Source: Bacillus sp. ISL-55 (GTDB taxonomy: Bacteria; Bacillota; Bacilli; Bacillales; Cytobacillaceae). From it: DNA of 64,000 nt. Every line of letters starts with the position of its first letter. Position 1 is the first letter of the stretch. Below are positions 44,519 through 52,780 of this stretch, one piece after another. A model generated the notes under the pieces. That model saw only the letters and a list, made by a program, of their open reading frames with translations, was not told the origin of the DNA and searched no databases. The translations under genes were made by a program, and so were the position numbers. The stretch lies in contig NZ_JAGGQU010000013.1 of assembly GCF_018613155.1 (NCBI RefSeq), forward strand, positions 1-64,000, given 5' to 3'.

Positions 44519-45457
44519 CTAATATTCCTTGCAGGCTTGAACGAGGTCAGCAAGAACGTTGTCGACATCGTCCCATGAATAGATGGATGCACCTGCAGCC
44601 AGTGGATGGCCGCCGCCATTGTAATTCCTGGCGATTGTGTTGATCACAGGTCCTTTGGAACGAAGGCGTACCCTGATTTGATCTTCTTCCTCAATGAAGA
44701 AAACCCACGCTTTGATCCCTCTGACATTCCCCAATTCACTCACAAGCAATGAGGCTTCTGAAGGCTTGACGGAATACTGTTCAAGCAGTTCCCTTTTCAT
44801 GACAACCTTGGCCGCTCCATTTTCCAGCAGCTCGAAGTTCTGGAGGATGTATCCATTTAACTTCACCACATTCGGTGCCAATTCATACATTTTGTCATAA
44901 AGCTCTGTGCGCGAGAAGTTATAGTGGATCAATTCTCCCGCGTAGGCAAAAGTTTTATTCGTCGTGCTTGGATACAGGAAGCGGCCAGTGTCGCCCACAA
45001 TTCCCGCATACAGCAATCTGGCTGCCTCGTCAGACACCTTAAGGCCCTTATCCTTGAAAGTAAGGTAAAACTCATAAATCATCTCACTGGTAGAACTTGC
45101 AGAAGTTTCAACCCATTGAAGGTCTCCATACGGATCTTCATTTGGATGATGATCAATCTTTACAAGCTGCTCACCTAAACGATAACGCTCGTCACAAATC
45201 CGCTCAGCGTTCGCTGTGTCACATACAATGACCAACGCTCCTTTAAAAGTATCGTCCGAGATAGAATCAAGCCTTCTCAGATAATTAAGCGATCGCTCCT
45301 CTGCTCCAACGGTGTAAATATTCTTTTCAGGATACGAAGCCTTCAGGATTTCAGCCAGCCCTCCCTGTGATCCGTACGCATCAGGATCCGGTCTCACATG
45401 GCGATGGATAATGATCGTTTCATAATTTTCAATAGCTTCAAGAATTTGCTCTTTCAT
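44519..45457 (-). CDS. nrnA: Oligoribonuclease / pAp phosphatase NrnA
   Basis: A 312-residue DHH/DHHA1 phosphoesterase with HVRPDPDAYGS, VCDTAN, DHHPNEDPYG (DHH motif) and a C-terminal DHHA1 domain ending NYNGGGHPLAAGA. It degrades nano-RNAs of 2-5 nt and dephosphorylates pAp, linking RNA turnover with sulfur metabolism. It matches B. subtilis YtqI/NrnA in length and position next to ytpI and ytoI. The ATG lies after AGGAGCAATTT. Confidence 0.95.
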   Translation of the reverse strand: MKEQILEAIENYETIIIHRHVRPDPDAYGSQGGLAEILKASYPEKNIYTVGAEERSLNYLRRLDSISDDTFKGALVIVCDTANAERICDERYRLGEQLVKIDHHPNEDPYGDLQWVETSASSTSEMIYEFYLTFKDKGLKVSDEAARLLYAGIVGDTGRFLYPSTTNKTFAYAGELIHYNFSRTELYDKMYELAPNVVKLNGYILQNFELLENGAAKVVMKRELLEQYSVKPSEASLLVSELGNVRGIKAWVFFIEEEDQIRVRLRSKGPVINTIARNYNGGGHPLAAGASIYSWDDVDNVLADLVQACKEY

Positions 45458-45814
45458 TAAATTGCTCCTTCACCTTTTTCATATCTTAATTATGAACATA
45501 TTTTTTGGAAAAGAAAAGCAGGAAGACATTTTGTGGGGAGCGTTTCGCTGAAAAAAAACGCATTTTTTTTCAGTTTGTGAATAAACAGATGGTTTTCGCG
45601 AATAGAACCAATAGTTTCACGTAGAAAATCCTTTTCTTTTGAAATTAACTCTCTTTTTTTTCGATTAAAATTATTATCTTCCGAAATTTCATCTATTTTT
45701 TCACCATGGATGTTCCAAATAAAATCGATCCCACATAGCATTTCAACCTATGTTATGGCATTCTCCTTAAATTAGCGGTAAAATAGGAGTGATTCTGAAT
45801 GTGGAGGAAATGCA

Positions 45815-46111
45815 ATGCCTATTTTTGTACTACTAATCGTTCTTTCATTTGTCTTTTATATCTTTTACAAAATCAAATATGTTCGCAGCAAACGGCCTGC
45901 TGAGCGAAAATGGCTATCAGCCAAGTCAAGCATCGCTCTGGGTTTGTTCGTCGCACTATTTGGGATCAATCAGCTGTTCCTTTTCCAGACTACTGTCACA
46001 TATATCGTAGGTGCTATATTCATTGTCATTGGTTCATTGAGCATCTGGGGCGGAATTAAAGCGTATAAATTCTACCTTCCCCATGCTGCCAAGGAAGCAC
46101 AGGAAAACTAA
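45815..46111 (+). CDS. ytpI: YtpI family small membrane protein
   Basis: A 98-residue protein with three hydrophobic segments (about 2-18, 37-55, 60-80) and basic loops (KIKYVRSKRPAERKW). Family and order match B. subtilis ytpI; function unknown. The ATG follows GTGGAGGAAA. It runs against ytoI and shares a terminator with it. The 356-nt gap to nrnA shows no other convincing gene. Confidence 0.85.
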   Translation: MPIFVLLIVLSFVFYIFYKIKYVRSKRPAERKWLSAKSSIALGLFVALFGINQLFLFQTTVTYIVGAIFIVIGSLSIWGGIKAYKFYLPHAAKEAQEN

Positions 46112-46119
46112 AACACACA

Positions 46120-46151
46120 AAAGCCGATCCCGTTATTTAAGGATCGGCTTT
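46120..46151. terminator. Bidirectional terminator, ytpI and ytoI
   Basis: An AAAGCCGATCC/GGATCGGCTTT stem with flanking A and T runs. Confidence 0.88.
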
Positions 46152-46158
46152 ATTTATT

Positions 46159-47478
46159 TTAGTGCCTGTCAATCAGCTGGCACATCATCATCGCTTTCCC
46201 AACGAGAACTCCGTCATTGAAGGCTTCGATATCGACCTTACCGAACTTCCTTCCTACCTCGAGCACCTTTGGATAAATTTCTATGACACTGTCAATCTGC
46301 ACAGGTTTCATAAAATAGATCGTCATATTCTCGACAACCAAATCCCCTTTTTTATATCCACGCAGCACACGGTTCGCAGCTTCTGTCACGACTGTCGTGA
46401 ACACGCCATAAGAAATCGTCCCAAGATGGTTTGTCATCTGCGGAGTCACCTGGCAGCGGAATATATCTTCATCCTTTGTTTTCCCTTTTGCCAGAACCAG
46501 CTGGTTTGTAACGGTATCATCGAGAGTCTCCCCTACCTGCGGCTGGCGCTGGATCATTTGAAGAGCCTTCAATACATCCTGTCTGCTGACAATGCCTTGA
46601 AGCCTGTTGGCGTCATCCACAACCGGCAGTACCTCAATGCCTTCCCATACCATCATGTGGGCAGCTGAAGCGACACTCGTCGATCCGCTTACAGTCATCG
46701 GATTCTTTGTCATGATTTTCTCGATCAATATTTCCTGTTCATGGCCCATAGCGTCCTTCGATGTTATCATCCCGATTACTTTCATATTCTGGTCCACTAC
46801 CGGGAAGCGGCTGTGCAGTGTTTCATCCTTATGACGGTACCAGTCAGATACACGGTCATCCGCTTTCAGAAAAATGGTCTCAGAAACCGTCGTCAGGATA
46901 TCCTCGACAAGGATGATTTCCTTTTTGATCAATTGGTCGTATATCGCACGGTTGATCATTGTCGCTACTGTAAAAGTATCATAACTGCTTGAAATGATCG
47001 GCAGCTGCAGTTCATCTGCAAGCTTTTTTACATGGTCTTCGGCATCGAAGCCGCCGGTCACTAGAACAGCTGCCCCTGCCCTTAACGCATGCTCATGAGC
47101 TTTGTCGCGGTTCCCGACGATCAGCAGATTGCCCGCCCCTGTATAGCGCATCATCGCTTCAAGTTTCATTGCCCCGATGACGAATTTATTCAATGTTTTA
47201 TGAAGTCCAGCGCGGCCGCCCAGTACTTGTCCATCCACGATATTGACAACTTCGGCAAAAGTGAGCTTCTCAATGTTCTCTTTCTTTTTCCGTTCGATCC
47301 TGATGGTGCCGACACGTTCAATCGTGCTCACATATCCTTTATTTTCAGCATCTTTAATTGCTCTGTATGCAGTTCCTTCGCTTACGTTAAGCGCCTTGGC
47401 GATTTGGCGTACCGATATCTTTTCTCCTATTGGCAATTCATCTATATATTGAAGTATTTGTTCATGCTTAGTTGCCAA
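46159..47478 (-). CDS. ytoI: CBS/DRTGG/hotdog multidomain regulator-like protein YtoI
   Basis: A 439-residue protein, exactly the B. subtilis YtoI length: N-terminal helix-turn-helix (ISVRQIAKALNVSEGTAYRAI), DRTGG domain (about 85-180), two CBS repeats (about 190-310) and a C-terminal hotdog thioesterase-like domain (about 330-430). The CBS pair likely binds a nucleotide; target and substrate are unknown. TTG at 47478 has GGGTGAAAG just upstream and fits the family length. It is transcribed alone. Confidence 0.9.
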   Translation of the reverse strand: MATKHEQILQYIDELPIGEKISVRQIAKALNVSEGTAYRAIKDAENKGYVSTIERVGTIRIERKKKENIEKLTFAEVVNIVDGQVLGGRAGLHKTLNKFVIGAMKLEAMMRYTGAGNLLIVGNRDKAHEHALRAGAAVLVTGGFDAEDHVKKLADELQLPIISSSYDTFTVATMINRAIYDQLIKKEIILVEDILTTVSETIFLKADDRVSDWYRHKDETLHSRFPVVDQNMKVIGMITSKDAMGHEQEILIEKIMTKNPMTVSGSTSVASAAHMMVWEGIEVLPVVDDANRLQGIVSRQDVLKALQMIQRQPQVGETLDDTVTNQLVLAKGKTKDEDIFRCQVTPQMTNHLGTISYGVFTTVVTEAANRVLRGYKKGDLVVENMTIYFMKPVQIDSVIEIYPKVLEVGRKFGKVDIEAFNDGVLVGKAMMMCQLIDRH

Positions 47479-47584
47479 GACTTTCACCCTTTTTAGTAAT
47501 TTTCCGTACAAAGTAGTTCTATCCATTCCCATTATAAGGTTTTAAAGGGTTGGATTCAATTTAATTAGGGTGTGAGAAATTTCC

Positions 47585-47815
47585 TTCCTAATAAGGGCTT
47601 ATAAATCAGCCTGTTGATTTTCGTTCCAGGCGCTTCGCTTTCCGCGGGAAGAATTATGAAAAAGCCTTAATGCCGGCTTTTTCAGAGAGCGAATTCTTCC
47701 TTGGGGCGTGCGGTGAGCCTCCTCAGCGCTAAAGCGCCTGCGGGGTCTCACCTGTCCCGCTAATCCCGCAGGAGTCTGCGCGCCTTCCACTGCAATCAAT
47801 AGGACGTCAAAACAA
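47585..47815. repeat. Family B palindromic repeat, copy 2
   Basis: Begins CTGTTGATTTTCGTTCCAGG and ends CCTTCCACTGCAATCAATAG, with the internal AGAATT...AATTCTT hairpin also present in the copy near 17.5 kb. It lacks the outer TTAGGCTCTGTT repeats. Fills the gap between ytoI and the next gene; ORFs in it are artefacts. Confidence 0.78.
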
Positions 47816-47847
47816 CACTTAGCTTATATATCCTATAAAAAAGAAAA

Positions 47848-47870
47848 ACTGGCTGATCCGCTCAGCCAGT
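47848..47870 (-). terminator. Terminator of the 82-residue membrane gene
   Basis: ACTGGCTGA/TCAGCCAGT stem overlapping the stop codon, followed on the minus strand by TTTTTC. Confidence 0.85.
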
Positions 47871-48110
47871 ATAAACGCGTGATTTTCTTTTCTGGTTGGA
47901 TTCCATTTTTCTGCTGGCTGTCCGGGTGCGCTTCTTTGGAGTGTATAAAAAGGCTGCCAGATTCCCTGCAAAGACGAGCAAAGCCAGGAATAGCCATGAA
48001 CCGGCGAACAAAGCTTCTTTCCCTCCACCCTGGAAGTTCAGCTCCGGCATTCCTATGTAAAGCATCATGCCGCATAACAACAAGTATAACAAGTAGCGGT
48101 TTTTCTTCAT
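47862..48110 (-). CDS. Small two-helix membrane protein
   Basis: An 82-residue protein with two hydrophobic helices (about 5-21 and 33-55) and a very basic C-terminal tail (TPKKRTRTASRKMESNQKRK). I cannot name the family. The start is strong: AGGAGGGGGAAA lies directly before the ATG. It sits between ytkL and ytoI with its own terminator. The overlapping ORFs in other frames lack ribosome sites. Confidence 0.75.
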   Translation of the reverse strand: MKKNRYLLYLLLCGMMLYIGMPELNFQGGGKEALFAGSWLFLALLVFAGNLAAFLYTPKKRTRTASRKMESNQKRKSRVYTG

Positions 48111-48183
48111 TTTCCCCCTCCTATAGGTTGTCTTATTTTATATCTATGCTTCCAGAGCTAAAAAAAGCATGGTAAATAGAAAA

Positions 48184-48207
48184 AGCTGCACAACTTTTTG
48201 TGCAGCT
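48184..48207 (-). terminator. Terminator after ytkL
   Basis: A perfect 10-bp stem AGCTGCACAA/TTGTGCAGCT followed on the minus strand by TTTTT. Confidence 0.85.
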
Positions 48208-48216
48208 CGGTCACGG

Positions 48217-48897
48217 TTACAGCTCGATAGTCTCTCCAGCTTCAAGGACGGTGCCTTTGTTTTTCTTAAGCATTTTTACAAAAGCATGCGGGTCCTGCTT
48301 GATTGGCGGGAATGTATTAAAGTGGATCGGTACGACTTCCTTGGCATTCAGGAATTCAGCCGCTAATGCAGCATCTTCCGGTCCCATCGTAAAATTATCA
48401 CCGATCGGCAGGAATGCCAGATCAATCGGATGCCTTTCACCAATCAGCTTCATGTCGGAAAATAAGCCTGTATCACCCGCATGGAAAACGGTCTTGCCCT
48501 CCGCCATGAACAGGATACCTGCAGGCATTCCGCCATAAATAATTTCGTTGTTTTCAGTCATCATGCCTGTACCATGAAATGCCTGAGTCATTTTGACTTT
48601 TCCAAAATCAAATTCATAAGCACCGCCAATAGACATGCCGTGAGTGTTCAAGCCTTTCCAGCTTAAGTATGTAGCCACTTCGAAGTTTGCGATTACAAGG
48701 GAGTCATGTTTTTTAGCCAGCTCAACCGTATCTCCCAGATGGTCTCCGTGCGCATGGGTCAGGATGATGACATCCGGCTTCACATCCTCCACCTTTAAAT
48801 CAGTAAGGTCATTGCCGGAGATGAATGGGTCAATCAGGATGGTCTTTCCTTGCGTTTCAATTTTAACAACAGAATGGCCGTGATAAGATACCTTCAT
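48217..48897 (-). CDS. ytkL: Metallo-beta-lactamase-fold hydrolase (UPF0173)
   Basis: A 226-residue protein (227 in B. subtilis YtkL) with the MBL signature [10 protein letters not shown] (HxHxDH), [19 protein letters not shown] and IHFNTF. It binds two metals and hydrolyses an unknown substrate. The ATG at 48897 follows AAAGGAGCGAT; the seven extra residues of the longer ORF have no ribosome site. It is divergent from the M24 peptidase gene. Confidence 0.93.
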   Translation of the reverse strand: MKVSYHGHSVVKIETQGKTILIDPFISGNDLTDLKVEDVKPDVIILTHAHGDHLGDTVELAKKHDSLVIANFEVATYLSWKGLNTHGMSIGGAYEFDFGKVKMTQAFHGTGMMTENNEIIYGGMPAGILFMAEGKTVFHAGDTGLFSDMKLIGERHPIDLAFLPIGDNFTMGPEDAALAAEFLNAKEVVPIHFNTFPPIKQDPHAFVKMLKKNKGTVLEAGETIEL

Positions 48898-49060
48898 ATT
48901 ATCGCTCCTTTCAATCATTCATTAGATATTTCAACGTTACTTCCTTATCTCCTGCTTCCTTTTTCTGTATACCCACTAAGTCTCTACTATAAAAGTTTTA
49001 CTTTTCAACTGTGAATTGCTACTCTCATAGTGTGATGTACATATCAGAGGAGGAATTTCT

Positions 49061-50158
49061 ATGACTGAAAGATTGGCTGCATTATCAGGTTGGATGAAGG
49101 ACAATAATGTCGATGTCACGTTCGTTACATCCCCTGACAATGTATTTTACCTGAGCGGATTTTTAAGCGATCCACACGAAAGACTTCTGGCTGTTGCCGT
49201 TTTCCAGGATGCCGAGCCATTCATGATTTGCCCGGCGATGGATAAGGAAAATGCGAAGAACGCAGGCTGGGAACTTGAAATCATCGGCTACAGTGACACG
49301 GATGATTCGATGGAGCTTGCTTACAATGGTATTAAAAAGCGCATTCCTTCCATCAAGAAAACTGCAATCGAGAAGGAACAACTGAATGTTGAACGATATG
49401 AAAAAATGGCTGGCCTTTTTGGCGGTTCTGAATTTGTTTCGGCAGAGGAAAAGCTTCGCCTGATGCGCATGGTTAAATCCGAAGAGGAGTTGCAGAAATT
49501 AAGGGTTGCATGTGAGTTAGCCGACTTCGCCATCCAGACAGGTGTAAATGAAATACAGGAAGGCAAAACCGAGCTAGATGTCCTTGCAGCGATTGAATAC
49601 GAATTGAAGAAAAAAGGCGTCACGGAAATGTCGTTTTCAACGATGGTCCTTACTGGTAAAAATGCAGCGGCACCGCATGGCACACCAGGGCTGACAAAGA
49701 TCAAAAAGGGCGACCTCGTCTTGTTCGATCTTGGCGTTGTGATGGATGGCTACTGTTCAGACATCACAAGGACCGTTGCTTACGGTGAAATCAACAAAAA
49801 GCAGGAAGAAATCTATAACACCGTGTTGAAGGCACAGCTGAAAGCCCTGGATACAGCACGAGCTGGTGTTGCCTGCTCTGAGGTCGATCTTGCCGCACGC
49901 CGTGTGATTGAAGAGGCTGGATACGGGGACTACTTCCCTCACCGCCTCGGACACGGGCTCGGAGTCAGCGTCCACGAGTATCCTTCATTAACAAGCACAA
50001 ATTCTTTATTAATGGAAAAAGGAATGGTGTTCACTGCTGAACCGGGAATTTATGTACCGGGCGTGGCCGGCGTAAGAATCGAAGACGATGTCGTCATTAC
50101 CGAGGACGGAATCGAAATTTTAACGAAATTCCCTAAAGAATTGGTTTTTGTATCGTAA
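49061..50158 (+). CDS. M24 family Xaa-Pro peptidase
   Basis: A 365-residue protein: creatinase-like N-terminal domain (about 1-130) and a pita-bread catalytic domain with the metal ligands Asp (LFDLGVVMDG, YCSDITRTV), His (HRLGHGLG), Glu (FTAEPGIYV) and Glu (VRIEDDVVI). It removes amino acids before proline from small peptides. It resembles B. subtilis PapB/YkvY, though the paralogue cannot be fixed from here. The ATG follows AGAGGAGGAATT. Confidence 0.92.
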   Translation: MTERLAALSGWMKDNNVDVTFVTSPDNVFYLSGFLSDPHERLLAVAVFQDAEPFMICPAMDKENAKNAGWELEIIGYSDTDDSMELAYNGIKKRIPSIKKTAIEKEQLNVERYEKMAGLFGGSEFVSAEEKLRLMRMVKSEEELQKLRVACELADFAIQTGVNEIQEGKTELDVLAAIEYELKKKGVTEMSFSTMVLTGKNAAAPHGTPGLTKIKKGDLVLFDLGVVMDGYCSDITRTVAYGEINKKQEEIYNTVLKAQLKALDTARAGVACSEVDLAARRVIEEAGYGDYFPHRLGHGLGVSVHEYPSLTSTNSLLMEKGMVFTAEPGIYVPGVAGVRIEDDVVITEDGIEILTKFPKELVFVS

Positions 50159-50172
50159 AATAAACCCAGAAC

Positions 50173-50204
50173 CGCCTGCGATCCCGGATCCAGGCGTTTT
50201 TTTT
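50173..50204 (+). terminator. Terminator of the M24 peptidase gene
   Basis: A CGCCTG...CAGGCG stem with an inner GATCC/GGATC pair, followed by eight T residues. Confidence 0.9.
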
Positions 50205-50257
50205 GGTAAAAAGCTTGTTTTTTCTCAAAACGTTTCAACATTTTTAATGCGATTTTT

Positions 50258-50372
50258 TTTTATAGCGAATTTCAGCTTTTTATAGCGATAATTACTTTTT
50301 TATAGCGAATTTCGATTTTTCATAGCGAAAATTTCTTTTTTATAGCGAAATCCCAATTTTAATAGCGAAATG
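50258..50372. repeat. 20-bp ATAGCGA tandem array (6 units)
   Basis: TATAGCGA-type cores begin at 50261, 50281, 50301, 50321, 50341 and 50361, exactly 20 bp apart, in a T-rich background (TTTTTTATAGCGAATTTC). It lies between the convergent M24 peptidase and queF terminators. A degenerate ATGCGA is at about 50247. Confidence 0.92.
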
Positions 50373-50397
50373 GAAAATATTACTGTTTTTTCCAGTT

Positions 50398-50427
50398 AAA
50401 AAAAGAGCAGCACAATTTATGCTGCTC
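50398..50427 (-). terminator. Terminator after queF
   Basis: GAGCAGCA/TGCTGCTC stem followed on the minus strand by TTTTTTT. Confidence 0.85.
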
Positions 50428-50436
50428 GTCCTCTTA

Positions 50437-50934
50437 TTAACGATTATCCACTTTTTCCGGATACATATCATGGTTCATCATCCGGTAATCTGCCATTTCT
50501 TCATACTTTGTGCCAGGCTTTCCATAGTTGGTATACGGATCGATCGAGATTCCGCCTCTTGGAGTGAATTTGCCCCAAACCTCAATATATCTAGGGTCCA
50601 TCAGCTTGATCAAATCGTTCATGATGATGTTCATGCAATCTTCATGGAAATCACCGTGATTCCTGAAGCTGAAAAGATAAAGCTTCAGCGATTTGCTTTC
50701 GACCATCAACTTGTCCGGAATGTAGCTGATATAAATCGACGCAAAGTCCGGTTGTCCTGTGATCGGGCATAGACTTGTGAACTCCGGTGTGTTGAATTTC
50801 ACGAAGTAATCCCGGTACGGGTGTTTATTTTCGAACGTTTCAAGAATTTCAGGGCTATATTCAAACAAGTATTTTGTCCCCTGATTGCCAAGCAATGTTA
50901 TATCTTTCAATTCCTCATCTTTTCTTCCAGCCAT
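50437..50934 (-). CDS. queF: NADPH-dependent 7-cyano-7-deazaguanine reductase QueF
   Basis: A 165-residue T-fold enzyme with the catalytic Cys56 ([12 protein letters not shown]) and Asp63, and the QueF motif [16 protein letters not shown]. It reduces preQ0 to preQ1 with NADPH in queuosine synthesis. Here it stands alone, not with queCDE, but a preQ1-I riboswitch with terminator lies about 65 nt upstream, so its product would shut it off. The ATG follows AGGAGGCAC. Confidence 0.97.
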   Translation of the reverse strand: MAGRKDEELKDITLLGNQGTKYLFEYSPEILETFENKHPYRDYFVKFNTPEFTSLCPITGQPDFASIYISYIPDKLMVESKSLKLYLFSFRNHGDFHEDCMNIIMNDLIKLMDPRYIEVWGKFTPRGGISIDPYTNYGKPGTKYEEMADYRMMNHDMYPEKVDNR

Positions 50935-50996
50935 TTTAAGTGCCTCCTATATATCTGCACGCGCTTTTTGAGGCCCAGGAACCCTGCTTATCAAAT

Positions 50997-51024
50997 AAAA
51001 AACCATATCCTCTGGGATATGGTT
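50997..51024 (-). terminator. Riboswitch terminator upstream of queF
   Basis: ACCATATCC/GGATATGGT stem followed on the minus strand by TTTTTT, directly downstream of the preQ1 aptamer. Confidence 0.88.
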
Positions 51025-51035
51025 GAATTAATCAA

Positions 51036-51076
51036 AGCCATAGTTTTTTATAGAGGGTGTCCGCTATGAACCTCTC
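51036..51076 (-). promoter_or_regulatory. PreQ1 class I riboswitch of queF
   Basis: The minus strand reads AGAGGTTCATAGC, then ACACCCTCTATAAAAAACTA. This matches the class I pattern: P1 stem AGAGG/CCTCT, the loop cytosine-containing segment and the A-rich 3' tail that forms the pseudoknot. With the terminator just downstream it would end transcription when preQ1 is bound. Confidence 0.93.
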
Positions 51077-51114
51077 CCGCGAATGCAGGATGATTTATTC
51101 ATTTTTATATAGCA

Positions 51115-51143
51115 ACTATAATGAAATACCATTTCAAAGTCAA
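51115..51143 (-). promoter_or_regulatory. Sigma-A promoter of queF
   Basis: TTGACT (51143-51138) and TATAGT (51120-51115) with a 17-bp spacer; the RNA would start near 51108, before the riboswitch. Confidence 0.78.
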
Positions 51144-51195
51144 AAGAAAATTTTGATACTAAATATGACAAATTCATGTATTTCCATATTTTATT

Positions 51196-51232
51196 TTTAC
51201 ATATGTTCACGTGGTTATTTACATATGTTCAC
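51196..51232. promoter_or_regulatory. Direct repeat upstream of deoC, possible operator
   Basis: The 15-mer TTTACATATGTTCAC occurs at 51196-51210 and 51218-51232, a 22-bp step. It lies about 110-145 bp before deoC. A regulator such as DeoR is possible but the sequence does not match the B. subtilis DeoR palindrome. Confidence 0.4.
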
Positions 51233-51297
51233 CTACCTGATATATTATTCATGTAAGTAACACATAATATATTTGGGTTATATATTTTTCTTCTATA

Positions 51298-51310
51298 TGA
51301 AAGCGTTTCA
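51298..51310. promoter_or_regulatory. cre-like dyad upstream of deoC
   Basis: TGAAAGCGTTTCA is a dyad of cre type with one base missing at the centre. It lies 33 bp before the deoC ATG. Deoxynucleoside catabolism is CcpA-controlled in B. subtilis. Confidence 0.45.
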
Positions 51311-51342
51311 ACATATTTTTTATACGGAAAGGGTTTGATCCA

Positions 51343-52017
51343 ATGTCTAAAGATTTAGCAGGAATGATTGATCACACATTACTTAAAGCAAATGCAACCG
51401 AAGCGGAGATTGTAAAGCTGGCTGAGGAAGCAAAAGAATATAAATTTGCTTCTGTTTGCGTTAACCCAACATGGGTTAAGAAAGCTGCTGAAGTTCTTAA
51501 GGATGCTGAAGGAGTAGAAGTATGTACAGTAATCGGCTTCCCTCTTGGAGCTACAACTTCAGAAACAAAAGCATTCGAAACAAAGAACGCAATTGAAAAT
51601 GGCGCGACAGAAGTCGATATGGTTATCAACATCGGCGCTTTGAAAGACAAGCAATACGATTTGGTAGAAAAAGATATCAAAGCGGTTGTTGACGCTGCAA
51701 AAGGCAAAGCATTGACTAAGGTCATCATCGAAACTTGCCTTCTTACTGATGAGGAAAAAGAAATGGCATGCAAGCTTTCTGTCAATGCAGGAGCAGATTT
51801 CGTGAAGACTTCAACTGGTTTCTCAACAGGCGGAGCAACTGTGGAAGATATCGCCCTAATGAGAAAAACTGTTGGACCTGATCTTGGCGTTAAAGCTTCC
51901 GGCGGAGTAAGAAGCCTTGAGGATGCACAAAACATGATCGAAGCAGGAGCAACAAGAATTGGAGCAAGCTCTGGAGTAGCAATTGTCAACGGATTGTCTT
52001 CAGACTCTTCATACTAA
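51343..52017 (+). CDS. deoC: Deoxyribose-phosphate aldolase
   Basis: A 224-residue class I aldolase with Schiff-base Lys155 in [11 protein letters not shown], the proton-relay Lys in GVKASGGVR and the conserved [11 protein letters not shown] start. It splits deoxyribose 5-phosphate to acetaldehyde and glyceraldehyde 3-phosphate. It is followed 36 nt later by cdd, a small nucleoside-salvage operon. The ATG follows GGAAAGGG. Confidence 0.97.
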   Translation: MSKDLAGMIDHTLLKANATEAEIVKLAEEAKEYKFASVCVNPTWVKKAAEVLKDAEGVEVCTVIGFPLGATTSETKAFETKNAIENGATEVDMVINIGALKDKQYDLVEKDIKAVVDAAKGKALTKVIIETCLLTDEEKEMACKLSVNAGADFVKTSTGFSTGGATVEDIALMRKTVGPDLGVKASGGVRSLEDAQNMIEAGATRIGASSGVAIVNGLSSDSSY

Positions 52018-52053
52018 GCAACAAATATATCATTCGGGAATGGGGAATGGACG

Positions 52054-52476
52054 ATGGATAAAAAAACGCTTGTTGAAAAAGCAATTGAAGCAAGAAGCAC
52101 AGCATACGTTCCATATTCTAAGTTTCAGGTTGGCGCCGCCATCATCACTAGCAATGACCAAGTTTACCTTGGCTGCAATATCGAAAACGCCTCTTTTGGC
52201 CTGACGAACTGTGCTGAAAGAACGGCTATTTTCAAGGCTGTATCTGAAGGCAATACTGAGATTAAGGCTATTGCAGTAGTCGCAGACACTGAAGGTCCCG
52301 TTTCTCCTTGTGGTGCCTGCCGCCAGGTAATTGCAGAGTTCGCAACTGACGATACAAAAATTTACCTTGCCAATCTGAATGGCGATGTAAAGGAAACGAC
52401 AATCAGCGAAATCCTACCTGGATATTTCACATCCAAGGATATGGAGAAGGTTGATATGTCAAAGAAAATGGTATAG
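52054..52476 (+). CDS. cdd: Cytidine deaminase
   Basis: A 140-residue zinc enzyme with CAERTAIFKAV (His replaced by Cys in the CAE motif, the tetrameric type) and PCGACRQV. It deaminates cytidine and deoxycytidine for pyrimidine salvage. It ends about 24 nt before its terminator, whose tail was later interrupted by a MITE. It lies behind deoC in one operon. Confidence 0.96.
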   Translation: MDKKTLVEKAIEARSTAYVPYSKFQVGAAIITSNDQVYLGCNIENASFGLTNCAERTAIFKAVSEGNTEIKAIAVVADTEGPVSPCGACRQVIAEFATDDTKIYLANLNGDVKETTISEILPGYFTSKDMEKVDMSKKMV

Positions 52477-52499
52477 ATTGATTTTTCAAGTTAACAAGG

Positions 52500-52545
52500 G
52501 GCAGCTCCTCTATCCTATTGGATATTAGAGTTGCTCTTTCTTATT
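52500..52545 (+). terminator. Terminator after cdd
   Basis: GCAGCTC/GAGTTGC arms with an inner ATCC/GGAT pair, followed by TCTTTCTTATTT. MITE copy 5 follows in this tail. Confidence 0.65.
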
Positions 52546-52549
52546 TGAT

Positions 52550-52730
52550 GGCTGTTTTCGTAAGTATTGTTGTAAAAATCCTAAAGCCGATTTTAACGGA
52601 TTATATTTCCGGTTCGCAGGTCGGTATTAAGTTTGCATGCTCTTTTCTCATAACAAGCGTCAACTTTACGAAGCAACTTAGGAAGTTCAATCTAATTCGT
52701 ATTCAATAGCAACAGAGTATAAGAAAAGAG
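52550..52730 (-). mobile_element. MITE-like element (Family C), copy 5, reversed
   Basis: 181 bp in reverse orientation: starts GGCTGTTTTCGTAAG and ends TATAAGAAAAGAG, flanked by the 7-bp direct repeat ATTTGAT (52543-52549 and 52731-52737). The last few bases of the usual end (CCT) are missing. Confidence 0.82.
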
Positions 52731-52780
52731 ATTTGATAAAGGAGGAAAGAGCCTGTCCATCTATTGGGACGGCATACATC

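Noticed and set aside
45490-45741. 83-codon ORF between nrnA and ytpI
   Set aside because: It has only a weak ribosome site and low-complexity Lys/Phe composition, and it lies over the likely ytpI promoter. It cannot be excluded fully.
51057-51260. 67-codon ORF over the preQ1 riboswitch
   Set aside because: It is antisense to the riboswitch and queF promoter and has no ribosome site.
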